Origin: Oceanobacter kriegii DSM 6294
GTDB taxonomy: Bacteria > Pseudomonadota > Gammaproteobacteria > Pseudomonadales > Oceanobacteraceae
Reading direction: 5' to 3'
DNA length: 64,000 nucleotides
Assembly (NCBI RefSeq): GCF_000422845.1
Contig: NZ_AUGV01000003.1
Location: 1-64,000, forward strand
A program made the translations under genes and the position numbers. Positions 18,423-27,344 of this stretch are shown here, piece by piece. The notes beneath the pieces are model-generated. The model was not told the origin of the DNA and did no database searches. It saw nothing but the letters and a program-made list of their open reading frames with translations. Positions within the stretch are counted from its first letter, which is position 1. Each line of letters opens with the position of its first letter.

Positions 18423-19177
18423 ATACCGCCACTGCCGCACTGCAAACACACAGCCAGCACACCCCACACGTGGCTGGCGACGAAAAAATCCGCATCAGCG
18501 ACCTGCATGCCTTTTACGGCGAATCGCACATCCTGCATGGCATCGACCTGTACGTGAACCAGGGCGAACTGGTGACCCTGCTGGGCCGTAACGGCGCCGG
18601 GCGATCCACCACCCTCAAGGCGATCATGAACATGGTTGGCCGCCGCACCGGCAGCATCATGATCAACGGCCGCGAAACCATCGACCTGCCCGCTCACCAG
18701 ATTGCCTGGCTGGGGCTGGGTTTCTGCCCCGAAGAGCGCGGCATTTTCGCCAGCCTGTCGGTGGAGGAAAACCTGCTGCTGCCGCCGGACGTGCGTTCAG
18801 ACGGCATGCCGCTGGAAGAAATCTACCAGATGTTTCCGAACCTGGCCGAACGCCGCAACAGTCAGGGCACCCGCCTGTCCGGTGGCGAACAGCAGATGCT
18901 GGCGCTGGCCCGCATCATGCGCACCGGCGCCAACATCCTGCTGCTGGACGAAATCACCGAAGGCCTGGCGCCAGTGATTGTGCAGCGCCTTGGCGAGGTG
19001 CTGCAGCAGCTCAAACAGCGTGGCCTGACCATTCTGCTGGTTGAACAGAACTTCCATTTCGCCGCGCCGATTGCCGACCGTCATTACGTGATGGAACACG
19101 GCCACATCATCGAAGAAGTGCCGCAGCAGCAATTACATGCGCGGCAGGACCAACTCAACGCCCTGCTGGGTGTGTAA
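18419..19177 (+). CDS. Liv-type ABC transporter ATP-binding protein (LivF-like), Walker A Arg variant
   Basis: A 252-aa partner ATPase. It has an N-terminal extension of about 20 residues before the ATPase core. The P-loop reads GRNGAGRSTT, so the normally invariant lysine is arginine (codon CGA). Walker B ends LLLDEITEGLAP, with Ile in place of the usual Pro. The signature LSGGEQQMLALARI and the switch VEQNF are intact. The variant seems to be tolerated in some LivF-like proteins of carboxylate transporters. ATP hydrolysis may then depend mainly on the other subunit. Its start overlaps the preceding stop. Confidence 0.92.
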   Translation: MNTATAALQTHSQHTPHVAGDEKIRISDLHAFYGESHILHGIDLYVNQGELVTLLGRNGAGRSTTLKAIMNMVGRRTGSIMINGRETIDLPAHQIAWLGLGFCPEERGIFASLSVEENLLLPPDVRSDGMPLEEIYQMFPNLAERRNSQGTRLSGGEQQMLALARIMRTGANILLLDEITEGLAPVIVQRLGEVLQQLKQRGLTILLVEQNFHFAAPIADRHYVMEHGHIIEEVPQQQLHARQDQLNALLGV

Positions 19178-19213
19178 CCCGAACCACTCCAATAACAATA
19201 AAAGAGGTTTTAC

Positions 19214-20437
19214 ATGAACGATCGAATCTCCCGCACACTGTCTTCCGTTGTGCTCGGTAGCGCCCTTGGCCTTGCCGCCCTCAGTGCCCCGGCCAGTCAG
19301 GCCAGTCTCAGTGACGACCGAGTACGCCTTGGTGTGCTGGCCGATATGAGCGGCCCCTATGGCGACCTGTGTGGCAAACACTGCGTCGAAGCCGTCAACA
19401 TGGCGGTGGAAGACTTTGGTGGCCAGGTACTGGGCCAACCAATTGATGTGATTTCCGCCGACGACCAGAACAAGCCCGACCTCGGCTCGGCCAAGGCACG
19501 GGAGTGGATCGAGAGCCAGGGGGTCGATGCCATCAACGGCCTGGTGGCCTCATCGGTGGTGGGTGCCGTGGCGCAAGTAGCCAACAGCGCCGAAAAACCA
19601 ATCCTGATTTCCGGTGCCGGGTCCAACACCTTCACCACCAAAACCTGCTCGCCTTTTAATGCCCACTGGACCTATGACGTGGTGGCATTGGCCCGTGGCA
19701 CCGTGTCACCGCTGGTGAAATCCGGCAAGAAGAAATGGTTCTTCATAACCGCCGACTACGCCTTTGGCCACGCACTGGAAAACGTCGCCACCGGCATTAT
19801 TGAAAGCAACGGTGGCACCGTGGTGGGTTCCGCCAAGGCACCGCTGGGCACCACCGACTACTCCTCGTTTGTGCTGCAGGCCATATCTTCCGGCGCCGAT
19901 GCAGTAGCGCTGGCCAATGCCGGCAAAGACTTCGTCAACTCGCTCAAGGGCGCCAGTGAATTTGGCCTCAGCCAGCAAGCCACCATGGTCGGACTGCTGG
20001 TCTTCGCGTCTGACACCCGTTCTATCGACGCCGACATCATCGGCAACATGCGCCTCACCACCGGCTTCTACTGGGATCGCGACGAGGCCACCCGCGTCTG
20101 GTCAAAACGCTTTATGGAACGCACCGACGGCGCAGTGCCCACCATGGCTCATGCTGGTGCCTATTCCTCCACCCTGCATTACCTGAAAGCCGTGGCCGCC
20201 ACAGGTACAGACGACGGTGCCACGGTGATGAAACATATGAAAGCCAACGCCCCGGACGACATGTTCGCCCGCCACGCCACCCTGCGGGCCGACGGTCGCA
20301 TGGCCTACGACATGTATCAGGTGCGGGTAAAAACCGCCGCCGAGCGCAGCAACCGCAATGACCTGTACGAGATTGAAAACGTGATCCCCGGAGATCAGGC
20401 CTACGCCGCCATGATCCCTGAGTGCGACTTCAAATAA
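19214..20437 (+). CDS. periplasmic ligand-binding protein of Liv-type ABC transporter
   Basis: A 407-aa type I periplasmic binding protein (Peripla_BP_6). A signal peptide ends near the ASQAS segment. The mature domain begins VRLGVLADMSGPYGDLCGKH, and the hinge-domain hallmarks VGAVAQVANSAEKPILISGAGSN and FFITADYAFGH follow. A pair of cysteines (LCGKHC) near the N-terminus could form a disulfide. It delivers the substrate to the permeases encoded just downstream. The family includes binders of aromatic and aliphatic acids as well as amino acids. Confidence 0.92.
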   Translation: MNDRISRTLSSVVLGSALGLAALSAPASQASLSDDRVRLGVLADMSGPYGDLCGKHCVEAVNMAVEDFGGQVLGQPIDVISADDQNKPDLGSAKAREWIESQGVDAINGLVASSVVGAVAQVANSAEKPILISGAGSNTFTTKTCSPFNAHWTYDVVALARGTVSPLVKSGKKKWFFITADYAFGHALENVATGIIESNGGTVVGSAKAPLGTTDYSSFVLQAISSGADAVALANAGKDFVNSLKGASEFGLSQQATMVGLLVFASDTRSIDADIIGNMRLTTGFYWDRDEATRVWSKRFMERTDGAVPTMAHAGAYSSTLHYLKAVAATGTDDGATVMKHMKANAPDDMFARHATLRADGRMAYDMYQVRVKTAAERSNRNDLYEIENVIPGDQAYAAMIPECDFK

Positions 20438-20487
20438 GCAACTGCCAGGGCGACGCCCATGCTGTCGCCCCATTTGAGGATCAGACC

Positions 20488-21375
20488 ATGACAACAATAC
20501 TGGGAATCAACGTCTTTGCGCTGCTGGGGCAGCTGTTGGTCGGCCTGATCAACGGTTCCTTCTATGCGCTGCTGGCGCTCGGGCTGGCAATCATCTTCGG
20601 CCTGCTGCGCATCATCAATTTTGCCCAGGGCGCACTCTATATGCTGGGCGCCTTTCTGGCCTGGCTAGGGCTACAACAACTAGGGCTGAACTACTGGCTG
20701 GCATTGGTACTGGTGCCGCTGGCGGTGGGGGCCATCGGTATCCTGATGGAACGCACCCTGATCCGGCCAATTGCCGGTCAGGATCACCTCTACAGCCTGC
20801 TGCTGACCTTTGGTGTTGCGCTGATCCTGCAAGGCGCCTTCAACCACTGGTTTGGCTCATCCGGCCAGTCCTACCCGATCCCGGACGCCCTCAAGGGCGG
20901 CAACAACCTTGGCTTTATGTACCTGCCGACCTATCGCGGCTGGATCATTCTGGTGTCATTGGTGGTGTGCCTGGCGACCTGGTGGACGATTGAAAAAACC
21001 CGCCTCGGTGCTTACCTGCGTGCCGGAACAGAAAACCCGCAGCTGTTACAGGGCTTCGGCGTCAATGTGCCGGTGATGATCTCGCTGACCTTTGGTTTTG
21101 GCGTCGGCCTGGCGGGCCTCGCGGGTGTGCTGGCAGCGCCAGTGTATTCGGTCAGTGCAGACATGGGCGCCAACCTGCTGATTGTGGTGTTCGCTATCGT
21201 TGTGATCGGCGGCATGGGCTCGATTGGCGGCGCCATCCTCACCGGACTGGCGATGGGCGTGATCGAGGGCCTGACCAAATACTTTTATCCACAGGCATCC
21301 AGCACCGTGATTTTTATGGTGATGGTACTGGTGCTGCTGTTCAAACCTGCCGGGCTGTTCGGCAAGGAGGCCTGA
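20488..21375 (+). CDS. Liv-type ABC transporter permease (LivH-like)
   Basis: A 295-aa inner-membrane permease with about eight hydrophobic segments. The LivH opening is typical: LLVGLINGSFYALLALGLAIIFGLLRIINFAQGALYMLGAF. The ATG is chosen because GAGGA is 7 nt upstream; the frame extends upstream into the binding-protein gene. The conserved EAA-like loop is near GMGSIGGAILTGLAMGVIEGL. It forms the translocation pore with the LivM-like protein. Confidence 0.93.
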   Translation: MTTILGINVFALLGQLLVGLINGSFYALLALGLAIIFGLLRIINFAQGALYMLGAFLAWLGLQQLGLNYWLALVLVPLAVGAIGILMERTLIRPIAGQDHLYSLLLTFGVALILQGAFNHWFGSSGQSYPIPDALKGGNNLGFMYLPTYRGWIILVSLVVCLATWWTIEKTRLGAYLRAGTENPQLLQGFGVNVPVMISLTFGFGVGLAGLAGVLAAPVYSVSADMGANLLIVVFAIVVIGGMGSIGGAILTGLAMGVIEGLTKYFYPQASSTVIFMVMVLVLLFKPAGLFGKEA

Positions 21376-21377
21376 CC

Positions 21378-22376
21378 ATGAATACTCTCGTTCGCAGCGC
21401 GACCGCAGGCCTGCGCCTGCCGCTGTCGCAACCACATCTGGGCAGCGCGCTGTTGCTGCTGGCAGCACTGCTTGCCCCGGCGCTGATTTACCCGGTATTT
21501 CTGATGAAATTCCTCTGTCTGGCGCTGTTTGCCTGTGCCTTCAACCTGATGCTGGGCTTTGTTGGCATGTTGTCGTTTGGCCATGCTGCTTTTCTCAGTA
21601 CCGGCGGCTATGTCACCGGCTACCTGATGATCAACAGCGGCATCACCCCCGAGCTGGGCGTGCTGGCAGGCACCGCAGCATCGGCGCTACTGGGCTTCCT
21701 GTTCGGCAAGTTGTCGGTCAAACGCGAAGGCATCTACTTCGCCATGGTAACGCTGGCCCTGTCGCAGTTGGTGTTCTTCTTCTATTTACAGGCCCCTTTT
21801 ACCGGTGGTGAAAACGGCATGCAGGGCATTCCCCGCGGCCATCTGTTCGGGCTGATCGACCTGTCTGACAACCTCGCCATGTACTACTTCGTGCTGGCAG
21901 TGTTCCTGATCGGCTTCGGCATCATCTTCCGCACCATTCATTCACCGTTCGGGCAGATTCTGACCGCCATCCGCGAGAACGAACCGCGCGCCGTGTCGCT
22001 GGGCTACAACGTGCGCCAATACAAGTTGCTGGCGTTTGTGATCTCGGCAGCGCTGGCGGGCATGGCAGGCGCCACAAAGGCGCTGGTGTTCGAACTCGAA
22101 AGCCTCACCGACGCTCACTGGCATATGTCTGGCGAGGTGGTGCTGATGACCCTGCTGGGCGGCATGGGCACCGTGTTTGGTCCGGTGGTCGGCGCCGCCA
22201 TTCTGGTGGCCATTGCGACGCTGTTCTCGGGCGGCGAGCTGGGCAACTACATCCACATCATCATGGGCTTTATTTTTGTCACCTGCGTACTGGCGTTTCG
22301 CCGTGGCGTGGTCGGCGAATTTGGCCATTTCATGCACAAGAACTTTCCTGCCTCGGGCTTCGGCCGACCGCAGTAA
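21378..22376 (+). CDS. Liv-type ABC transporter permease (LivM-like)
   Basis: A 332-aa permease that starts 2 nt after the LivH-like stop, with its ribosome-binding site (AAGGAGG) inside the previous gene. Conserved LivM stretches include LMLGFVGMLSFGHAAFLSTGGY, the ENEPRAVSLGYNV loop that contacts the ATPases, and the GGMGTVFGPVVGAA segment. About ten membrane segments are predicted. It completes the transporter with the LivH-like subunit. Confidence 0.93.
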   Translation: MNTLVRSATAGLRLPLSQPHLGSALLLLAALLAPALIYPVFLMKFLCLALFACAFNLMLGFVGMLSFGHAAFLSTGGYVTGYLMINSGITPELGVLAGTAASALLGFLFGKLSVKREGIYFAMVTLALSQLVFFFYLQAPFTGGENGMQGIPRGHLFGLIDLSDNLAMYYFVLAVFLIGFGIIFRTIHSPFGQILTAIRENEPRAVSLGYNVRQYKLLAFVISAALAGMAGATKALVFELESLTDAHWHMSGEVVLMTLLGGMGTVFGPVVGAAILVAIATLFSGGELGNYIHIIMGFIFVTCVLAFRRGVVGEFGHFMHKNFPASGFGRPQ

Positions 22377-22421
22377 AGCGTGATTCCAACCACCCTCACG
22401 GATCAGAAACGGGGAAATGCC

Positions 22422-24089
22422 ATGCAAAATATCTACGCGCAAAGCCTCGATGCCGTGGCCGCCAACTATGCGCCACTGACACCGATTTCCTTCCTTGAAC
22501 GCGCCGTCTTTGTGTACCCGGAGCACATCGCTCTGGTGCACGGCGAGCTGCGTCAGAACTGGGCCGACACCTGGCAGCGCTGCCGTCGACTGGCCAGCGC
22601 CCTGCGCCAGCGCGGCGTCGGTGAGGGCGATACCGTGTCGATCATCGCACCCAACACGCCAGCCCATTTTGAAGCCCACTTCGGCGTACCGATGAGCGGC
22701 GCCACGCTGAACTCCATCAATACCCGGCTGGATGCTCCGGCCATCGCCTTTATCCTCCAGCACGCCGAAACCAAGGTGCTGCTGGTCGACTGCGAACTGC
22801 ACCCGGTGGTCGAAAAAGCCCTGCACATGCTGCATCAGCCGCCACTGGTGGTCGACATCAATGACCCGCTGGCCGTCGAAGGCAAAGCCATTGGCCAGCT
22901 CGACTACGAGGCTCTACTGGCTGAGGGTGATCCTGAAGCGCCTTACCACCTGCCCACGGACGAGTGGCAAGCCATCAGTCTCAACTACACCTCCGGCACC
23001 ACCGGCGACCCCAAAGGGGTGGTGTATCACCACCGTGGCGCCTATCTGAACGCCGCTTCCAACGCCATGAGCTGGAATATGCCGGGCCATGCCACCTATC
23101 TGTGGACGCTGCCGATGTTCCATTGCAACGGCTGGTGCTTCCCCTGGACCATGGCCGCCATTGCCGGTACCAGCGTTTGCCTGCGAGCGGTTCGTGGTGA
23201 CGACATCGTCAAACTGATCGTCAATGAAAAAGCCGACCACCTGTGTGGTGCGCCAATCGTTTTGAGCATGATAGCCGGGGTCGACAAAGCCTTGCTGGAT
23301 GGCCTCAGACATACGGTGAAGGTCATGACCGCCGGTGCGCCACCACCAGCGTCGGTAATCCAGAAAATGGAAGAATTGGGCTTTGACGTGACCCAGGTAT
23401 ACGGCCTGACAGAAACCTACGGCCCGTGCGTGGTCTCAGCCTGGAAAGATCAGTGGAACGACCTCAGCATGTCAGAACGTGCCAGCCTCAAGGCCCGTCA
23501 GGGCGTGCGGGTACCGATGCAGGAAGGTCTGATGGTGGTGAATCCGGACACCATGGAGCCGGTATCCCGCAATGGTCAGGAAATTGGTGAAATCGTCATG
23601 CGCGGTAATATCGTCATGAAGGGTTACCTGAAGAATCCTCATACCACCGAGAAATCCTTCGAAGGCGGCTGGTTCCATTCCGGCGACCTGGCGGTCTGGC
23701 ACCCGGACGGTTACGTCGAGATCAAGGATCGCTCGAAAGACATCATCATTTCCGGCGGTGAGAACATCTCCTCCATCGAAGTGGAAGAAGCGCTGTTCCG
23801 TCACCCGGATATTGAAGACGCTGCCGTGGTCGCCCGGCCGGACGAAAGATGGGGCGAGGTGCCTTGCGCAATCGTCAAGGTACGCGATGGAGTCACCCTC
23901 ACCGAAGCGGAAATTGTCGCCTACTGCCGCAGTAGCATGGCGCATTTCAAAGCTCCGAAACGAGTGCTTTTTGGTACTTTACCCCGCACCTCCACCGGTA
24001 AAGTGCAGAAATTTTTACTAAGAGAGTGGGCAAAAGAAGACGCCACTGTCGAAACAGAAAACAACGCTACTGAAGCCAGTAGCAACTGA
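22422..24089 (+). CDS. AMP-dependent acyl-CoA ligase
   Basis: A 555-aa adenylate-forming enzyme that activates a carboxylic acid to its CoA thioester. The P-loop-like A3 motif is LNYTSGTTGDPKGVVYHH. The A5 motif is VYGLTETYGP, the A8 hinge is DRSKDIIISGGENISS, and the catalytic lysine lies in TSTGKVQKF at the C-terminus. The layout resembles short/medium-chain or 3-methylmercaptopropionyl-CoA ligases, but the acid cannot be read from sequence. The ATG has GGGGA upstream and lies 45 nt after the permease stop. Ending the transporter operon, it implies uptake followed by CoA trapping. Confidence 0.9.
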   Translation: MQNIYAQSLDAVAANYAPLTPISFLERAVFVYPEHIALVHGELRQNWADTWQRCRRLASALRQRGVGEGDTVSIIAPNTPAHFEAHFGVPMSGATLNSINTRLDAPAIAFILQHAETKVLLVDCELHPVVEKALHMLHQPPLVVDINDPLAVEGKAIGQLDYEALLAEGDPEAPYHLPTDEWQAISLNYTSGTTGDPKGVVYHHRGAYLNAASNAMSWNMPGHATYLWTLPMFHCNGWCFPWTMAAIAGTSVCLRAVRGDDIVKLIVNEKADHLCGAPIVLSMIAGVDKALLDGLRHTVKVMTAGAPPPASVIQKMEELGFDVTQVYGLTETYGPCVVSAWKDQWNDLSMSERASLKARQGVRVPMQEGLMVVNPDTMEPVSRNGQEIGEIVMRGNIVMKGYLKNPHTTEKSFEGGWFHSGDLAVWHPDGYVEIKDRSKDIIISGGENISSIEVEEALFRHPDIEDAAVVARPDERWGEVPCAIVKVRDGVTLTEAEIVAYCRSSMAHFKAPKRVLFGTLPRTSTGKVQKFLLREWAKEDATVETENNATEASSN

Positions 24090-24116
24090 AGGCGAAAGTC
24101 TGTTCTGACTTCCCTC

Positions 24117-24166
24117 CGGGCTCCACAAGAGCCCGCTTTATGGGCCGGATTTCCCGGCCCTTTTTT
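24117..24166 (+). terminator. tandem hairpin terminator after the ABC/acyl-CoA ligase operon
   Basis: A first stem (CGGGCTC / GAGCCCG, loop CACAA) is followed by a second one, GGGCCGG-ATTT-CCGGCCC-type, at 24142-24160. It ends in a T6 run. The second hairpin is a classical intrinsic terminator. Confidence 0.88.
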
Positions 24167-24181
24167 CTTTTCCCGTCCCGC

Positions 24182-24664
24182 TTACTGCTGATCCAGCGCC
24201 TGCGCCAGCAAACGGTTAATGCGCTGTTGCAGCGCAGTGTCACTGGTGAACAGTAAACCGCGACGCAGCAGTTGTTCGGCCTGTGCAGGCTGACCCATTT
24301 GCAAGCTGGTCCAGCCCTGACGGTAATAAATCGCAGCGTTGCGCGGTTCAATTTGGCGGGCCTGATCCAGATAACTCATCACTTTTGACCACTGGCCAGC
24401 TTCGCGGGCTCGCTGGGCGCGGGTCAGCAGCGCCTTGATGGCCGGATGATGATTGCCTTCATCCAGCCGGGCCAATTCGCCGTATTGCCAGGCGGGCAAG
24501 TCGTCCACACTGCTGTGGCTGCCTTTACTGCCATCGTCCATTGGCACCGAGCTGCAACCTGCCAGTAGCAGTAAAGCGGTCAAGGCTGTGGCCCGGGTCA
24601 GTGACCCAGTGCCTGTGATGTGGGTTTTCCCTGCTGTGTGTGTCAGAACAACCAATCGAACCAT
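24182..24664 (-). CDS. TPR-containing lipoprotein
   Basis: A small protein of up to 160 aa. A lipobox (LLLLAGC) puts the lipidated cysteine near residue 37, so it is probably attached to a membrane on the periplasmic side. The mature part has tetratricopeptide-like helices (WSKVMSYLDQARQIEPRNAA, YYRQGWTSLQMGQPAQAEQLL). The listed start overlaps the end of mrcB by 22 nt. The signal peptide is somewhat long from that ATG, so a start further in is possible. Position directly after mrcB suggests an accessory role for penicillin-binding protein 1B, analogous to LpoB in placement but not in sequence. Confidence 0.78.
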   Translation of the reverse strand: MVRLVVLTHTAGKTHITGTGSLTRATALTALLLLAGCSSVPMDDGSKGSHSSVDDLPAWQYGELARLDEGNHHPAIKALLTRAQRAREAGQWSKVMSYLDQARQIEPRNAAIYYRQGWTSLQMGQPAQAEQLLRRGLLFTSDTALQQRINRLLAQALDQQ

Positions 24665-27171
24665 CCTCCGCGTTTGCTGTTTTTACTGCCGCCGCTATCA
24701 CCACACGCCAACCGGTCTGCGGGAATGGCAGACTCGGGCATCGGCATCATGCGCCCGGCACAGCCATCCTGAAGGATTTCGCCAGCATCATCCACCGGCA
24801 CTTGTGGCAGGCCAGTGGGTTGCAGCGGTTCAACGCCCGCCTGCTGCATCACCGAACGCCAGATCGGCAAGGCACCGGAGCTACCGGCCAACGGCATCGA
24901 CTGGTTGTCATCACGCCCCACCCACACCACTCCCAGATAGCGGTCGTCGAAACCGGCAAACCAGGCATCACGCTGGTCGTCACTGGTGCCGGTTTTACCC
25001 GCCAGCGGGCCGTTGAATGTGTTTTTCAAACGTCGGGCGGTGCCCTGTTCTACCACCTGTTCCATGCCATATCGCAGCCAGTCGAGCTGTTCTGCTGGCA
25101 GGGTTTGCTTGCCATCAATGGCGTAGGACGACAGGGTTTCGCCGCTGTTGGTGGTCACCGCTTCGACCGCCCGCAACGGCATCTGGAAACCACGGGCGGC
25201 GATGGTCTGGTACACCCCGGCAATTTCAAACGGCGATAATTCAATCGACCCCAGCAGCACCGACGGATACGGCGGCACCTTGCGCTTCAGTCCCAGCAAT
25301 CCGAAGGTTTTGGCCACCGGCTCCAATCCCACCTGCATGCCCAGTCGGGCGGTTGCGTGGTTGTAGGAATGGCTGAAAGCGTCGACCATCGGCAAGATGC
25401 CGTGGCTCTGCCCCGAGTAGTTTTTCGGCTGCCACAGCTGACCGTCTTGTCCGGCCACCGTCACCGGGCTGTCGTCCACCAGCGTGCCCCAGTGATAACG
25501 GCCGGTCCGCAAGGCCGACAGATACACCACCGGTTTGGCCAACGAGCCAATCGAGCGGCGGGCGTCCAGCGCGCGGTTGTAGCCAAAGAAATCTACATCC
25601 CGACCGCCAATCATGGCGCGTACTTCGCCGCCGTCCACACTGGTGAACACCCCGGCGGTTTCCAGCTTGCCTTTCAGAGTCGGACGCTGGGCTTCGATGG
25701 TATTGAGGTTTTGCTCGGCACTGGTTTCCAACGCATGCTGCAACCAGGGATCGAGGGTGGTGAAAATATTCAGGCCTTCGGTTTCAAGGTCTTCCTGACG
25801 GTAATCTTGCTGCAACTGCTGCCGCACCAGCTCCAGAAAGGCCGGATACTCACGCTGACTAGCGCGGGTGCTGTCCGCCGTTTGCATCGGCGTATTCGAG
25901 GCCTGAACGTACTGGGCATCGGTAATCGCGCCCTGATCACGCATCAACTCCAGCACCAGATTACGGCGCTCCAGTGCCCGCTGTGGGTGCCTTTTCGGGT
26001 TGTAGTAAGACGCCCCTTTCACCAGCCCCACCAAGGTGGCGACCTCGGCCAGATTCAGTTCTTCCACCGATTTGCCAAAATAGAACCGTGACGCCAAACC
26101 CACCCCATGAATGGCCCGGCGACCGGCCTGACCCAGATACACCTCGTTCAGGTAGGCCTGCAAAATCTGCTCTTTGCTGTAGTGCAGCTCCAGCAGGATC
26201 GCCATCAGGGCTTCCTGTGCCTTACGAGCCAGCGTGCGGTCCTGGGTCAGGAAGAAGTTTTTCACCAGCTGCTGGGTCAGGGTTGAGCCGCCTTGCACAA
26301 AACGCCCCGCCTGAACGTTGGCCACCATGGCGCGGGCAATACCGCGAATAGAGATACCAAAATGGTCGTAGAAGGCTTTGTCTTCGGTAGCGACCAGCGC
26401 ATCGGTCAGGGTTTGTGGCACCTGCGCCAACGTCACCAGCTCACGGTCTTCGTGATGGGCCGGGAAAATACCGCCAACGTACTGAGGCTCCAACCGCACC
26501 AGGGGCTCTTCCGAGCCGTTCACAAACAGGCGGTCGACCCGGCCATTGCTGAGCGTCAGTTCAATCAGGGCATCGGCTTCGCGGCCATCCCAGAAATTCA
26601 CCGAGCGACGGTGAATGCGCCAGCGATGACCACTGCGCTGGTAGCTGCCCGGCTTGGCCAATGAGTTACGTGGTTTGTAGTCTGACCATTGCAGCTCGGC
26701 CTGTAGCTGTTCCGGCGGCAGCAGCTTGCCCGGATACAACAGCAACGGACGGGCATACACCCGGGCGGGCAGTGTCCACTTGTTGCCGTCGAATTGCTTT
26801 TGTACCTGAGCATCCAGAAACACCATCCAGACACCCAGCACCAGAGCGCCCACCAGCCCCAGCTTCCAACCGATCGACCAGATGCGCCGCAGCCAACCGG
26901 CTTTACCTTTTGCTGATTTGGATGGCTTCGCGGGGTTGGACGGCTTTGCGGGGGTGGACGATGTGGGCGGCTTGGACGAAGCGCCTCCTTTTGAAGACTT
27001 GGTAGTCGTCGATGATTTGGACGGCTTCGCGGACGCCGGCTTTTGGGCGCCGGTCGATTTGGATGCCGCTGTTTTTTTGGCCCCAGAGGCTTTAGAGCCA
27101 GCGCTCGTTGCCTTGGCAGGCGCTTTTTTGCCGGTTGAGGAAGTCCCGTCGGATTTGGATTTACCTGCCAT
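24643..27171 (-). CDS. mrcB: penicillin-binding protein 1B (bifunctional)
   Basis: Class A PBP of 842 aa that polymerises and cross-links peptidoglycan. The long N-terminal cytoplasmic tail is rich in Lys/Ser/Ala/Pro low-complexity repeats (residues about 3-100). One membrane segment follows. The transglycosylase domain has E263 in EDKAFYDHFG and the GGSTLTQQLVKN block. The transpeptidase domain has the nucleophile S543 in SLAK, then SYN (SHSYNHA) and KTGTS. The ATG at MAGKSKSDG is chosen because the longer frame upstream has a Cys-rich, non-conserved start. A TPR lipoprotein follows it in the same operon. Confidence 0.95.
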   Translation of the reverse strand: MAGKSKSDGTSSTGKKAPAKATSAGSKASGAKKTAASKSTGAQKPASAKPSKSSTTTKSSKGGASSKPPTSSTPAKPSNPAKPSKSAKGKAGWLRRIWSIGWKLGLVGALVLGVWMVFLDAQVQKQFDGNKWTLPARVYARPLLLYPGKLLPPEQLQAELQWSDYKPRNSLAKPGSYQRSGHRWRIHRRSVNFWDGREADALIELTLSNGRVDRLFVNGSEEPLVRLEPQYVGGIFPAHHEDRELVTLAQVPQTLTDALVATEDKAFYDHFGISIRGIARAMVANVQAGRFVQGGSTLTQQLVKNFFLTQDRTLARKAQEALMAILLELHYSKEQILQAYLNEVYLGQAGRRAIHGVGLASRFYFGKSVEELNLAEVATLVGLVKGASYYNPKRHPQRALERRNLVLELMRDQGAITDAQYVQASNTPMQTADSTRASQREYPAFLELVRQQLQQDYRQEDLETEGLNIFTTLDPWLQHALETSAEQNLNTIEAQRPTLKGKLETAGVFTSVDGGEVRAMIGGRDVDFFGYNRALDARRSIGSLAKPVVYLSALRTGRYHWGTLVDDSPVTVAGQDGQLWQPKNYSGQSHGILPMVDAFSHSYNHATARLGMQVGLEPVAKTFGLLGLKRKVPPYPSVLLGSIELSPFEIAGVYQTIAARGFQMPLRAVEAVTTNSGETLSSYAIDGKQTLPAEQLDWLRYGMEQVVEQGTARRLKNTFNGPLAGKTGTSDDQRDAWFAGFDDRYLGVVWVGRDDNQSMPLAGSSGALPIWRSVMQQAGVEPLQPTGLPQVPVDDAGEILQDGCAGRMMPMPESAIPADRLACGDSGGSKNSKRGGWFDWLF

Positions 27172-27344
27172 GGTGATGGTTCGCTGTGCCCGTGTACTGG
27201 TGAATAAAAAGAACAAACATGAAACTGAACATGAATCGTCGAGGCTGTGACAGCAAGCTGGCCAACAAGTGCAGACCAGATCATGCAGCCGCAAGCCCGG
27301 AGGTTTACACTAACCAGACCGCAGATGAACAAAGTGATCCCGTT

